Assembly: GCA_030562195.1 (NCBI GenBank)
Contig: JAUJPP010000012.1
Span: 1,674,001 to 1,738,000 of the forward strand
Length of the DNA stretch: 64,000 bases
Direction: 5' to 3'
From: Nipponacmea schrenckii
Lineage: Eukaryota > Mollusca > Gastropoda > Lottiidae
Every line of letters starts with the position of its first letter. The first letter of the stretch is position 1. Below, one piece after another: positions 49,207-62,310 of this stretch. The translations under genes were made by a program, and so were the position numbers. The notes beneath the pieces are model-generated. The model had not been told where the DNA came from. It searched no databases and was given only the letters and a program-made list of their open reading frames with translations.

Positions 49207-50297
49207 TAGTGTTGAAACGGTTAGTGATTTTTACGAACCGGGTAATTTTCGGCACTAACCGTTTGTTACCCGGTTAATCCCGGTTAATTAACACGTTTTT
49301 ATACCTGTTTTTATTATACCGGTAACAGCGTAAACTGAACTGCAATAAGTACTGTATCAAATATTTGACCTAATTTGGACCAGTTCCCCAGTAATTGTCC
49401 TAAAAAATCAACAACTCATCGAAGCAGACATATTAAGATAACAAGCCCAGGTGATAGACTTGGACAGACGAATGGCGCCAGTGTCAATCATTGCTACAGT
49501 CTCGAGCAGATCAAAGGGACCAATCAAAGTAATAAATGTTTCCAGTTGTGTCATCTCATCATTGTAGCGCATGTTTTCATGAATCTGTATTTAATTCGCA
49601 TGAATATTGATAAGCTTGAAGTTGATTGACAGGTAAGTAGAAACAAACGGCCAATCAGAGAAGAGTTAATAAAAAACAATATTATGATTTCTATAAAATG
49701 AGTTATATTTTAATACCTCATAGTCCTCGTTACAAATGGTTCCGTAGAACAGAAGTTGAACCTCCTCTGTAAGAAAGTTGACTTCCACAAAGATCACATT
49801 TGGCTTTATCTGATTCCGTTTCTTTTTGGAAGTAATCCCAAACACCACTTTTTGAAGACATTTTGAAAAACTTTTGCACAAGACTCTATGACTGTGTGGG
49901 CGTGGTCTAATAATGATTGGTTCCACACTGCTTATTGACGTATTGGTTAACCTAATTAACATAACGGTGTCGGGTGCACACGACAACATACACGCGATCA
50001 AACAGACAAAGTTATTAATTGTCCGTATATGAAAATAAAAAAGACTTGATAGTCTTGACCACTAACAACACGCGTTTTGATAAGACATACCTCATGACGA
50101 TATCTCAATTATTCAATCAACTAAAACAACACAGTTTTTAGATGTTTATTTACTAAAGAAAAGAGGAAATTTCTGTTTAAAAAAGCTCTCTTTCCCCTCC
50201 TAATAAAATTGACGGTTAACCGATAATCTCAAATCAGACCCGGTTACCCGTGACATCCTACCCGAAATCGGTTAACTGATTAACCGTTTCAACACTA
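49207..50297 (-). mobile_element. hAT-derived non-autonomous element, copy 1
   Basis: It is flanked by perfect 8-bp duplications ATTTTTAA (49199-49206 and 50298-50305), the hAT signature. Its termini are TAGTGTTGAAACGGTTA and the reverse complement. Subterminal sequence is rich in inverted GGTTAACC/CCGGTTA motifs. On the minus strand, 49861-49730 encodes 43 residues of a BED-type zinc finger (VWDYFQKE, KCDLCGSQL, LRNH) that stops just after the first His. The rest of the transposase is missing, so it is a deletion derivative. It is very similar to the copy at 57182 in opposite orientation. Confidence 0.85.
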
Positions 50298-50377
50298 ATT
50301 TTTAACTCAGATTTTATCTGTTCAGGTGGGAAAATAAATCCAAAACCCTATGCACTAAAAGTTTTAAAAATAAGTTA

Positions 50378-50460
50378 GTAACAATTGTCTCATTGCACAT
50401 TGTATGGCATGATCCATTTTCTTGTATCCAATCTGGTGCAAAAAAAAAGGTATATAAAGT
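50378..50460 (+). mobile_element. SINE 3' fragment
   Basis: CTCATTGCACATTGTATGGC, then TTGTATCCAATCTGGTGCA and a poly-A run match the 3' part of the local SINE family, with clear divergence. Confidence 0.45.
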
Positions 50461-51235
50461 ACATGAATAGAATATAGCTACATTCAAGTTGGTGAATTAT
50501 GACTTCTTAATTTGTATTAAGCTTGAATTTTCCAAATTGAAACTATACCAGGAAAAAAAGGAAATCATTTGATGGTTGAAAAGAACAAATTTTAATGTCT
50601 AGAGCCTCTGAATACAACCACGTTAATACATTTTGAGAGTTCTATTAAAAACGTTGATTGTCGTTTAGATTAAGAATAATAGACAATAATAATGAAAAAT
50701 TTTTGTACCTGTGGTATCTTTGTATAAAATATTAGCAGAAATGACAAGGTATATTTAGAACTATGCGATCACATCAGTCCAAAATTTGCTGGAATTTTGA
50801 AAAAAATGTTCTCTTGGCACAATGCTAGTAACAAGTTGGATATTTGTCCGCAAAGATAAAATGGTGACGTCACATCTGATTGAAAATACCTAGATATTGT
50901 AGACTGATACCCTTCTGTAAAAGCAAGACTTATAAGTAGTATGTTTAGAGATTGAATTAACTATGTATATGTCTAGATGTAATCAGGTCAAGATGTCAAT
51001 ATAACAACAGTAATCAAGTGTAAAATACAGGATATTAACGTTAATTTGATCTGACGCCAGATTAGATTCCTCTCTGGACACAGATTAAATTGGGCATTAA
51101 TTAGATTGTCCAATGATTAGATAGTCTATAAGGGATGATGTAAAATTGTTTGGTAATTTTGATGGCATGAGACATGAGTCACAGACTATGGTTTCATTTT
51201 TATTTATATTATGATCAACTGTCTGTCTGTCTGTT

Positions 51236-52010
51236 TAGCGGAGATACAGTGTCCGACTTAGCGCGATTTCGGAAAAATGCGAGTAACTTTGCTTGTGCTC
51301 ACTCTACAAACTACAGTTTTGATTGGATTTTAATAAATTTTGTTATGTGAGTTCATGGCATCACAAAGAGGAACTGTATTGATTTTGGTGAGGGTCGGAT
51401 AATTTTTAGCGGAGATACAATGTCCGACTTAGCGTGATTTCGGAAAAATGCGAGTAACTTTGCTTGTGCTCACTCTACAGACTACAGTTTTGATTGGATT
51501 TTAATAATTGTTGGTATGTGAGTTCATGGCATCACAAAGAAGAACTGTAAAGATTTTGGTGATGATCAGATAATATTTAGCGGAGATACAGTGTCCGACT
51601 TAGCGCTATTTTGGAAAAATTCGAGTAACTTTGCTTGTGCTCACTTTACAGACTACAGTTTTGATTGGATTTTAATAATTTTTGGTATGTGAGTTCATGG
51701 CATCATAAAGAGGAACTGTATTGATTTTGGTGATGATCAGATAATATTTTTGCGGAGATACGGTGTCCGACTAAGCGCAATTTCGGAAAATACCAGTAAC
51801 TTTGCTTGTTCTCACTCTACAGACTATAGTTTTAAATGAATTTTAATAATTTTTGATATCTGAGTTCATGGCATCACAAAGAAAAATTGTATTGATTTTG
51901 GTGATGATCGCATAATTTTAAGCAGAAATACAGTGTCCAACTTAGCGGAATTTCGCAAAAATGAGAATAGCTGTCTTGTGCTCACTCTACAAACTACAGT
52001 TTTTATTGTA
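51236..52010. repeat. 171-bp tandem array, about 4.5 copies
   Basis: A unit starting TAGCGGAGATACAGTGTCCG begins near 51236, 51407, 51578, 51750 and 51921, a spacing of 171-172 bp. Shared blocks include CGAGTAACTTTGCTTGTGCT and GAGTTCATGGCATCACAAAG. Divergence rises toward the right-hand copies. The last copy is partial. Confidence 0.92.
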
Positions 52011-53500
52011 TTTTAATAAGCATTCTACTAAAGTGACAATTTTGATTAATATTTAGTCTGATTTCATGGTACAACTATAATTTTTGCACATTATCTGATA
52101 AAACAGAACATGAATTTTTGCCCATTATCTGATAAGCCTGAGGAGGGCGTATCTGCATGCTTTGCGTGCCTATGTTAAATTTTGCTATACTGGTCTACTG
52201 CTAGCAAGTTTTAAAGGGATGTGATCCTTAAAATGATATGACATCTCATTGGTCAGTTATCTTATATATTCTGTGAATTGTTTTTCCAAAATAATTTATT
52301 ATTAAGATTTTCTTTCCATATGTTTGTTGTTTGGTAATTATTGAAAATAGAAGTTGTGTTACTAATACATGTACCATTTCAACAGCACAGATGAGACTCT
52401 TTTCCCATAGAAATGATTGAAAGTGCCATTTCACTCTGTTCTGATGACTGACAAATCTCACAAGGAAATATATACCGCTAGATTAGATTCACTGTGCATG
52501 TGTCAAAGATCCAGTATTAAGCACTAATTGAAGCCTAGGGAAATTATTGTATGTTGAAGAACAATGTCTTTTTTATAAAGTTCACTGGTCAATTGTAGCA
52601 TACTTGCAAGGTGATATTAACCTTTAACCTGGGTTTGGTATTCCTGCTTTGTGCGCTGAAGTGTAGGATAGAAAGAAGAAGTTTATGTTTGGGACCCATA
52701 TCCATGTAATCCCACAGAATACACTGGACAATGTGTTTTACTTTTTTTATATTTTACTAGATAAGTCTTTTTGGCTGTACTTCATTTTTGTATGTCTTGA
52801 TTTTAAAAGTTTATCCACTAAAAGACACCAGTATCATGTTAAAGACATTATTCTGAATACTTACACCAAATTTCATTGCATTCAAACCATATATATATGC
52901 CCACATGAATATGTATTTTGATAAACTTGGTGTGATCAAGCATTGGCATTGATAACAATTTTCAATAAATGTTTTTTGAGATATTGCCCTATGTTAGTCA
53001 AATTCAATGCTGCCAGAATCGACTTTAAATCGATTCTTATATTCGAACAAATATGGCATTTTTCATAAAAAATGTTTAAAAGTCCAAAAAAGTATTTCTT
53101 TAATTTTCGACTTGAATAAAGGAAAAGAATAAACCTAAGAGTCGTTCCATTACAATATACACATACTCGAGACAATTTCTAGGACATTTCGTCAATTTCT
53201 GGGACATTTCGTACCAAGTTAATTAGCTGCTCCAAATATTCTTGTCTAGACTGAAAAGTATGAAAACCTTAGATATTTGAAATACAAGCCTGCCCTATTG
53301 CCTTATTGCCCCTGAAAGAATCAAATGTAAAGTTATTACATGTTGATCTTTTTGACAATTCTTTTCCGATTCTTTATCTTTTTGACAGGTTTCAAACTAT
53401 ATTCTAATGTTGTTTGTAGTAACTTCATTAAGTTTTGTAATATAGATGCAGCAACACCCACATTTAAAGTAATACATGTACATCCTCTCTCTATTTTTAC
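52011..53500. other. Unannotated intronic stretch
   Basis: AT-rich; contains ATTATCTGATAA-type short repeats just after the 171-bp array. No exon or element could be supported. Confidence 0.4.
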
Positions 53501-53529
53501 TTGTTACTATGTTAAAGCAACGGGGTGTC

Positions 53530-54235
53530 TATTGTCGTCACCCTTATCTCTCCGTCCGTCTACAATTTCAAGAAGGGGCAATTTTTGACAGACTTTGATG
53601 AAACTTGATACAAGTGTTTATGATCACTAGGATGAAGCCTATTAAAATCAGTAAAATCGGAAAAAAATTAGTATGAGTTATGGCCCTTGTACTCGTAAGG
53701 CTCGTAAACACTCTACAATTTGCAAATCTTAAAAGATTTTGATGAAACTTGGTGTGATGGTGTTTTATAACTTAAGGAGGATAAACCCTATTGAAAATCA
53801 GGGAAATCGAAAAACATTTAGTATGAGTTATTGCCCTTGTTCTTGAAGACGCGTGCAATATTCGCTTGTAAACACTCCTGGAAGATTCTTAATGGATTTT
53901 GATGAAACTTGGCTTGAGTTTTCACCCACGGATTAACCCTTTTGTAAATCAGATAAATCGAAAAACATTTAGTATCAGTTATTGAAAACCCGTTCAATTT
54001 TTGGCTCAAAAAACACTCCGAGAAGCACAATTCTTGACCAATTTTTGATTAAACTTGCTGAATTTTTTGATATCACCCAAGGAGGAGCCCTATTGAAAAT
54101 TAAAAAGAATACAATATATTTGATATGAATTATTGCCTTTGTTCTTAAAAACATATTTGTTTTTGGCTCGTAAACACTCTACAATGCACATTTTTTTCGG
54201 CTCGTAAACACTCCAGAAGGCACACTTACAAGTTC
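53530..54235. repeat. Diverged tandem repeat of about 110-130 bp
   Basis: Blocks such as TTTTGATGAAACTTG, AGTATGAGTTATKGCCCTTG and CTCGTAAACACTC recur about five times with drift. A related fragment lies at 61935-62310, and a short piece near 7840-7900. It appears to be a dispersed repeat family of this genome; the class is not determined. Confidence 0.65.
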
Positions 54236-54665
54236 ACCATCAAGACAAAATGGCTTGGGTCATGATCCCAGTTTTACATCACTCTTTCAAAATGTTTGGT
54301 ATTTTAATTTTCCTATATCATTTCTGATTTTCGGGACAACAATATCTGTTAACAAATTTAGCTACTTTGATTTTATGATTTTAAAAAGTTTTGTACAAGA
54401 TGTTATACTGTTCCTTTGCTGAGAACAAATAAGGTCAGACACAGTAAAAGTAGAAGATTTGAGATTGTTGGACAGTCTAGACCTATTACTACTTGATAGG
54501 AGAATATAATAAAATTACTGAGGGTCATTATTAATCAATAATTTATTATCTTATCCCCATTGGTCTACTTATGTCATCTAATTAATTCCTTTGTTTCACT
54601 AGTGGAAAGCTACCTTGATACAGTTGATAGATAGCTGTCTTGTTATATTAGTGGATAGTTTTTTT

Positions 54666-55160
54666 TTGTAGTGTTGAACAGTTTAGTAATTTTTCGTAAC
54701 CAGGTAGCTTTTATCAATAACATTTTGTTACGTGGTTAATTACTAAAGATCAGAAGAGCAAGATTTGCAGCAGTAATACAAACTGCGTTTCTACTTAGAT
54801 ATGGTTTATTGCCGAACATGCTGCGTTTCCAATGAGTTTATTTGGTTAAAACACGGTTACAGTGTCAACTCGAGTAAAAATGAGAACCAAAGAAGAATGA
54901 ACCTTATTGGATCAGTTCCCTAGAATCCAAATTAATCTTGGCAGACATTAGATTAAGAAGATGGGAGTTAATTGACAGGCAATCAAAAACAGTGGTGGTT
55001 TAAAGAGAAAGGCTTAATGAATTTGAAAACGAAAAATAAAATTCTTGAAAAAGTTGTGTGAATAATCTTGTTTATTTACTAAGAAAACAACAGGACAGCT
55101 TATAATAAAATTGGTTCACTGATCATCTCAAATCAGACCTAGTTACCCTGAAATATTATC
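54666..55160. mobile_element. Decayed third copy of the 1.1-kb hAT-derived family
   Basis: The left end GTGTTGAACAGTTTAGTAATTT, the block GATCAGTTCCCTAGAATCC, and the right end ATCTCAAATCAGACCTAGTTACC correspond in order to the 49207 element. There are many substitutions and a large internal deletion. The BED region is gone. Its right end runs straight into the 24-bp minisatellite. Confidence 0.7.
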
Positions 55161-55712
55161 TGTATATATCTGTCTTGTTATATTAGTATATAGCTGTCTT
55201 GTAATACTGATATATAGCGGTCTTGTTATACTGGTAGATAGCGGTCTTGTTATACTGGTAGATAGTGGTCTTGTTATACTGGTAGATAGCGGTCTTGTTA
55301 TACTGGTAGATACTGGTAGCTTGTTATACTGGTCTTGTTATATCGGTAGATAGCGGTCTTGATATATTGGTAGATAGCGGTCTTGATATACTGGTAGATA
55401 CTGGTAGATAGCGGTCTTGTTATACTGGTAGATAGCGGTCTTGATATACTGGTAGATAGCGGTCTTGTTATACTAGTAGATAGCATCTTGTTATACTGGT
55501 AAATAGCGGTCTTGATATACTGGTAGATAGCGGTCTTGTTATACTGGTAGATAGCGGTCTTGTTATACTGGTAGATAGCGGTCTTGTTATACTGGTAGAT
55601 AGCGGTCTTGATATACTGGTAGATAGCGGTCTTGTTATACTGGTAGATAGCGGTCTTGTTATACTGGTAGATAGCGGTCTTGTTATACTGGTAGATAGCG
55701 GTCTTGTTATAT
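55160..55712. repeat. 24-bp minisatellite, about 22 units
   Basis: Units of TATACTGGTAGATAGCGGTC plus TTGT repeat, with TTGA/TTGT alternation and a few truncated units. More diverged units begin near 55165. There are no unique spacers between units, so it is not a CRISPR array. Confidence 0.92.
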
Positions 55713-57181
55713 TAGCTACCTTGTATACTCTCTTGTAGTTACAAGTAACTGTCGTGTGTTCCTGGTAGATTGATGACTTGCCAAATGGTAGAAAGCTCTC
55801 TTAACAGATAGAAAGCTGTCGTGCAGTTGTACAGATGTCCTTAGTTCCTTTAAATACCGTAATAGTGGAAAAACTCAAATTGATTAGCTGAACAAGGGAG
55901 ATATTTAAAAGCTTGTTATGATGAAAATTACATTGGATAAGCACCATTTACAACATTGATTGGATAAAAATGTTTCAACTAGAAATATGATCAATGTTTT
56001 AACAGAAACTATTACCAGAGGGATTTCAACTGGTGAATAGATGTAAAATGTTGTAGATCTTTTTACGTTTACCCATTGATATTCATCAGACAAACAAATT
56101 TACAATATTTCACAGTTAAAGAAAAATATTGCAGAGCATAAAGGGAGCAAGGAGATACTAATTAGGAACATAAAAACAAGGAAAGAGGACATAGTATGAT
56201 GCTACAAACTCAGATACTTCAATTGAAATTTATACTAAAGAAACACAAATATTTCCAGCAAGTTTTTAGTTAACATCTTAGATTACGGTTTCTGCCATGA
56301 AGATGTTACCTTTAGTGCTTGGATGAGTTTTTCCAGATCTATTGACTATTAACCCTTTGAACCCTGAGTGTAATTTAGATAGAACATCTCATATACCCTG
56401 AGCTCCAAGCAATATTTCTTAATTTGTATGACGTTAACATTGTATGATGTCACTTGACAACAGCCGGTTTACCGGCTCATAGGGTATATATCATATAAGG
56501 ATAAGCCGGTATACCAGTTAAAACATTTTATTCTTTAGCATGGTTTATCCACGGCACCATAGATGGTATAAATAGAGAAAGCAAAAAGAAAAAATAGAGA
56601 ACCCTATATTATATAAAAGATCTTCTGTAGGAATCAAAGTTAATGAAATAAAGAAATGTGAGAAATGAAATATGAAGTAAGATTAGAAGGATTTCCAATG
56701 GGATTACAGATTATATTTGCATCATTTAATTCTTAGTTTTTAGGACACAATTCCTGATAACTTAGTTGGCATCATGACACGAATACAACAATTGCATTTC
56801 TTCCTTTTCTTCATACAAATCAATAACATTTCATTACAACATTAATATTTTTTTCTTCACTTAATTTCATTTCTTTGATGTTTTCATTGTACTAATCACT
56901 AGGAGAAATCTGACTGTGGTATCTATTGAAACCAATGTTATAAAATAACACAAGATCTATTAGAACACAATAGTCAACAAAGAACCACAGTCTGGTTCTA
57001 AATGAAACAAAATAGAATAGAATAGAAACAAAATAAGTTTTACATCATTCATGATTGCACCTGATTAGGCTTATTGACGGTGAAGTGTGTTGATTTCGGC
57101 TATTCCTGGAAAAAAATGTTCAGTCTGTAATGGAAAAATGTGCAGTGTGTTTTGCAGCCTTAACTATTATACTATATAGAC
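55713..57181. other. Unannotated intronic stretch
   Basis: AT-rich. It contains a near-palindrome AGCCGGTTTACCGGCT at 56462-56477, followed by AAGCCGGTATACCAG. No exon is supported. Confidence 0.4.
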
Positions 57182-58281
57182 TAGTGTTGAAACGGTTAAT
57201 CAGTTAACCGATTTCGGGTAGGATGTCACGGGTAACCGGGTCTGATTTGAGATTATTGGTTAACCGTCAATTTTATTAGGAGGGGAAAGAGAGCTTTTTT
57301 AAACAGAAATTTCCTCTTTTCTTTAGTAAATAAACATCTAAAAACTGTGTTGTTTTAGTTGATTGAATAATTGACATGAGATATGTCATGAGGTATGTCT
57401 TATCAAAACGCGTGTTGTTAGTGGTCAAGACTATCAAGTCTTTTTTATTTTCATATACGGACAATTAATAACTTTGTCTGTTTGATCGCGTGTATGTTGT
57501 CGTGTGCACCCGACACCGTTATGTTAATTAGGTTAACCAATACGTCAATAAGCAGTGTGGAACCAATCATTATTAGACCACACCCACACAGTCATAGAGT
57601 CTTGTGCAAAATTTTTTTTTTTGAAAATGTCTTCAAAAAGTGGTGTTTGGGATTACTTCCAAAAAGAAACGGAATCGGATAAAGCCAAATGTGATCTTTG
57701 TGGAAGTCAACTTTCTTACAGAGAAGGTTCAACTTCTGTTCTACGGAACCATTTGTTACGAGGACTATGAGGTATTAAAATATAACTCATTTTATAGAAA
57801 TCATAATATTGTTTTTTATTCACTCTTCTCTGATTGGCTGTTTGTTTCTACTTACCTGTCAATCAACTTCAAGCTTATCAATATTCATGCGAATTAAATA
57901 CAGATTCATGAAAACATACGCTACAATGATGAGATGACACAACTGGAAACATTTATTACTTTGATTGGTCCCTTTGATCTGCTCGAGACTGTAGCAATGA
58001 TTGACACTGGCGCCATTCGTCTGTCCAAGTCTATCACCTGGGCTTGTTATCTTAATATGTCTGCTTCGATGAGTTGTTGATTTTTTAGGACAATTACTGG
58101 AGAACTGGTCCAAATTAGGTCAAATATTTGATACAGTACTTATTGCAGTTCAGTTTACGCTGTTACCGGTATAATAAAAACAGGTATAAAAACGTGTTAA
58201 TTAACCGGGATTAACCGGGTAACAAACGGTTAGTGCCGAAAATTACCCGGTTCGTAAAAATCACTAACCGTTTCAACACTA
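57182..58281 (+). mobile_element. hAT-derived non-autonomous element, copy 2 (inverted)
   Basis: It has the same termini as copy 1 (TAGTGTTGAAACGGTTA at the left, its complement at the right) and near-identical internal sequence, in reverse orientation. Flanking 8-mers ATATAGAC and AAATAAAC match at six of eight positions, a decayed target duplication. The plus-strand ORF 57627-57770 encodes 47 residues with VWDYFQKETE, KCDLCGSQLSYREGSTS and LRNHLL, a BED-type zinc finger as at the N-terminus of hAT transposases. The frame stops just past the first His, so the finger is incomplete and no catalytic part remains. Confidence 0.85.
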
Positions 58282-58829
58282 AAATAAACAAACCACCTCC
58301 TTGTTTAAAACAAGAACTGAAAGTAATACCACCGACTGTATCCCAATGCATACTTGTATCACCAGTCCTTTTGTCATTTTCTTAACCCAATATCTTTTTT
58401 ATGTACCGTGTTCTAGAATCGTGTGTTGATGTCATGAAAAATAAAAATCAAACTAAATATTGACCAGTGCTGAATTGATCAGGTATGATTTGGAGGAGAT
58501 TGAAAACAAACTTCAATTCATTCATCTATATCTATTCTGTCTCTCCTTGAGGCAGCTATTAAAATCAAACTAATAGAAAATGGCTACTTGAATCATTGGA
58601 AATTGATGTAATAATGTCAAGATTTTGTAAGTAAAACAATACTAGATATGATTAGATCTTTCAAAAGATGATATTTTCTTTGTCAAGATTTCTAGTAAGG
58701 TAAACACTCATGCTGTCCTGTGCTTAAAGTAATAGACAAAAATAATAATAGGAGTTTGTATGACAGTGGTAAGGTTAGAGGTGCTAACATGTGAAAAGAG
58801 TGAAGACGTTTGGATAAGAAAATAAAAAC

Positions 58830-58970
58830 TGAGGCCTTGAATGCGTAGTAAAGATCCCTCGACAGTTGTAGATCACAAAATTTCCCTTATTGCGTGCTGC
58901 ATGGCATTGCATGTCTTAATTAGCCCATTAGCTGTGGAAGAGTAGGACATTTCATTATGCACATCTTTAT
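58830..58970 (+). mobile_element. SINE 3' fragment
   Basis: GATCCCTCGACAGTTG, AAATTTCCCTTATTGCG, GCATGGCATTGCATGTCTT and AATTAGCCCATTAGCTGTGG match the 3' half of the 48227 SINE. Confidence 0.6.
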
Positions 58971-60519
58971 GTTTTATTGGGTCTCAGATATACATATACA
59001 ATTAGAGTTGTAGATGAAGGGAAGTTGCTATGATATTTCCAATATATATTTTATCTGATGTTTCAAAATCAGAAGTTACAGTCCACTTGAATTAGCCAGA
59101 AAAAAATTAAATATTGAGGCCTTATCTATTTTGTACTATTGATAAATGAAAACGAAGAAAATGCCTTTTAAATTAGAATGAGAAAGGAAGTTCTAAAATA
59201 GAATATAGTAGTAAATGAAGTGAAATAATTCTCATGGAAATTTCAATCTTGAGCTTTCAAAATTGCCTTTCATCTAGAATAATTTCTTAATGTCAGCCTA
59301 TTTTTTCATTTCAAATTATTCAGGTTAATATGTACTACCGGTAAATGTTTTTATGAAATAGAGAATTTCTTTGTAATGAGAAAAAATGCTTGTTCTTCAT
59401 GATACTTTGCTTTTTATCACATGGACAAGTTTTTGAATATGAAAAATTTCCATTGACGTTAATTCCAGAAGAGATAACTGGATCAAGTGAAATAATTTTT
59501 CCTTTATAAACACAATAAACAAACAAATAAAACCTGGAAATTGGAGATTCTTGTAGAAATCATAAAATATATTGAAATTGATATTACAAGCCAATGATTT
59601 GATATCTGAGATATTTCTGCTTCAATATTATTATTTGAGAATGACACTATTGTATTAATGTTATTTGACCATTCATCAATCTTTAAATCCTTGTAATGTA
59701 TAGATATTGATATATTTATTTCTTGCATTAAAATGTTGTTACAATCTACATGCACTTCAACCTATAGTCATCAGCAGAGTCTATTTGAGAGATACTCGAC
59801 TTGAGATTAAAGTCAGTATGCACTGGTCAGTTAGATTCTGACATTGTGACATTGTAAGGTTTGAGCTCCTACTTGCAGTAATTATTTTGGGTAGCATTTA
59901 TTTTTCATTCTGTCACAACTGTCTATGACTGAACTTAATTGGTTAAACATAGAAACAAATGTTGTGCATTACCAACTGAATGTAACGGTTTCAACAAGTG
60001 TTTGAGTAAAAGAGAGTACTTTGGTGATATTGATGCTAGTGGGGGTTGTCTAAGAGTTGTGCTAATTATTGACATTACAAGGAAACCAGACTTACACTAT
60101 AATAGAAGAGAGCTAAGGGATAATTGCATGTTGAGTCCACATTGAAACACCATACACTTCGTGTCTGATTGCCGTTATAGAGGAAATGGATTTGAGATGT
60201 TCTTCATACTATTATAAACCCTATTGTGCTAATGAAGATGAAATTGGTATACTTTAAATGTCTGCTGTTTGAAAATTTGTATTATCATACAAATTGACTT
60301 GAACTTATCTTAAACTGCCCACACGTTCCAGATAAATAATCCAAGTTAATATTAGAATTATGGGTTTCCTGAATTGGATTTTTGGTGCAAAAGGGTATTT
60401 CCCTGTTAAGTGATTTTGTGGCCTATTGGACATATAGGATGACTCATTTGAAATGTGATTCAGTGCTTTTATTTGTTATCTTTGGGGAATTAATACGAGT
60501 TTGAAAGATAGATGACCTT

Positions 60520-60690
60520 GAATAAGTCACTCACAATTCCAGTCCACCTAGCTGTAAATGGGTACAGATAATCCGGGAAAGATCAATGCCAAGAGGTTTG
60601 GCCAGCTGGTAGAAAGGATTCCTGTCACTGCGGACTTGTGAACCTAAGTTGTTATCCTTGTAAAATACAGTTGTTTGTTTCTTTCTTTTT
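60520..60690 (+). mobile_element. Probable SINE fragment of a second family
   Basis: The block AATTCCAGTCCACCTAGCTG, followed by TAAATGGGTACAGATAATCC, resembles a core found in tRNA-derived SINEs of marine invertebrates, as I recall. No A or B box is clear here, so it would be a 5'-truncated copy. Confidence 0.35.
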
Positions 60691-61934
60691 CTTTGATAGA
60701 TATAAATATAAAATTATCAAAAATAAAAAAGATAACAAAAGACGTATTTATAAAGATATTTCACCATCCTCCCATTTCAGTGACATTTAATATTAGAATT
60801 ACAAGCCATTGCTACTTGTTAAATCTCTTTATTTGACTCAGGTTATATTAATTTTGATCATAACTATAGTCCAACTCAGGACTCTTGCTTTCAAGATCCC
60901 AGTCAACCATTCTTATCATGAAATATTCTACCGTGTTCCTCACCTTGTGCAGAGTCTGAATTTATTTATTTATTTGCATTAACAGTTTTTTGCTCTATTT
61001 TTTTATTCTAAGATAGTGTCTCTACCTACTTAATCCTTCATGTAAACTATTTATAGATTTCTTTAATTTGTGCATTTTGAACTGTCAGAAATGTTCAAGG
61101 ACATCACATGAATAGTGCATATTTACGAAAATCTGTGAGGTGGTTGCATTCGATATTTGCTCCTGATGCAACACTTCCAATATGAAGAAAACATCATACA
61201 CGCCACAAATTCCAAACAGGCAGTCAAGTGCAACACTACTAATTAGAATGAAATAACTGCGCTATGACTGAAAAATACATCGCATTTTGCCGAAAATTGT
61301 ATATCAAACTGCGATACGATACCACTTTTTTGAAGCCTGCTGTGCCCAACACATTACCAAATTTCCATATAATGATTACATTGTATTCTATCATTCAAAA
61401 GGGTCTATTGTATATCTTCTCTAGGTCCAGCTTGGAGAAATTGTGATGTTTATATATATATACATCAATCTTTGAAAATAAGCTTACTTACAAAGTAAGG
61501 AAAAGATGATCTGGATGCTGAACATGGAGACGAAATACAAGAGACACTTTTAAATAAAATATAAAGGTGTCAGTTTATTTTTAATTCATTGCTTACAAGG
61601 CAATCTTTAATCTCTTTGAAATAAGGAAGTAAATAAGAAGAAGTAAGATATATATTAGAATGAATAATTTATTAGGATTTATTTAAAAGGCCACCACTTT
61701 TAGATTCAAATTTGTGTTATAAATTCTATAATTATATATATTTATTCTGATCAATTGCCTTGCATCCATTGTATAAATAACTAAAGTAAAATTTCCATAT
61801 AAGTCTTTGGCTGGTAGACATGTACCAGTCTTAACCAGAATAAGTACTGAAGTATACCAAGGTTAATCATCTTTTCCGAAACAAACTGTTCTGATTTTTA
61901 TACGTCCATATGAAATGTGAAGCGAATGTTGTTG

Positions 61935-62310
61935 TACGTCGATCCACAATTTCTCGTAAACACTCTAGAAGGCACAATTCTTGACAGATTTTGACTGAAT
62001 ATTGTTTGAGTGTTCTTTACCACCCAAAGATTAACCCTATTGAAAATAAGCAAAATCGGAATATGTTTATTATGAGTTATGGCCCTTGTTCTTGAAATGC
62101 TCGTTAACACTCTACAATGTACAATTCCTTACAAGTTCTTTAAAACCCGTTCTATATTTGGCTAGTTAACAGTCTACAAGGCGCAATTCTTTACAGATTT
62201 TGATGAAACTGGTTGAAAAATTCTGAAAAATATTAAATGCGTTATTGTCTTGTTATTAGGAACCATTCTTGACAGTTTTAATGAAACTTGGTATTAATGC
62301 ACATTTATCA
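61935..62310. repeat. Copy of the dispersed GATGAAACTTG / GTTATGGCCCTTG repeat
   Basis: It shares CTCGTAAACACTCTAGAAGG, TATGAGTTATGGCCCTTGTT and TTTTGATGAAACT blocks with the tandem array at 53530-54235. It is more degraded. Confidence 0.55.

Noticed and set aside
49666..50001. 111-codon ORF and the 84-codon ORFs in the hAT derivatives
   Set aside because: They lie in other frames or strands than the BED-finger ORF; kept open by chance and duplicated with the element.
55160..55712. 24-bp repeats as a possible CRISPR array
   Set aside because: Units are directly joined with no unique spacers, in a eukaryotic genome; a minisatellite.
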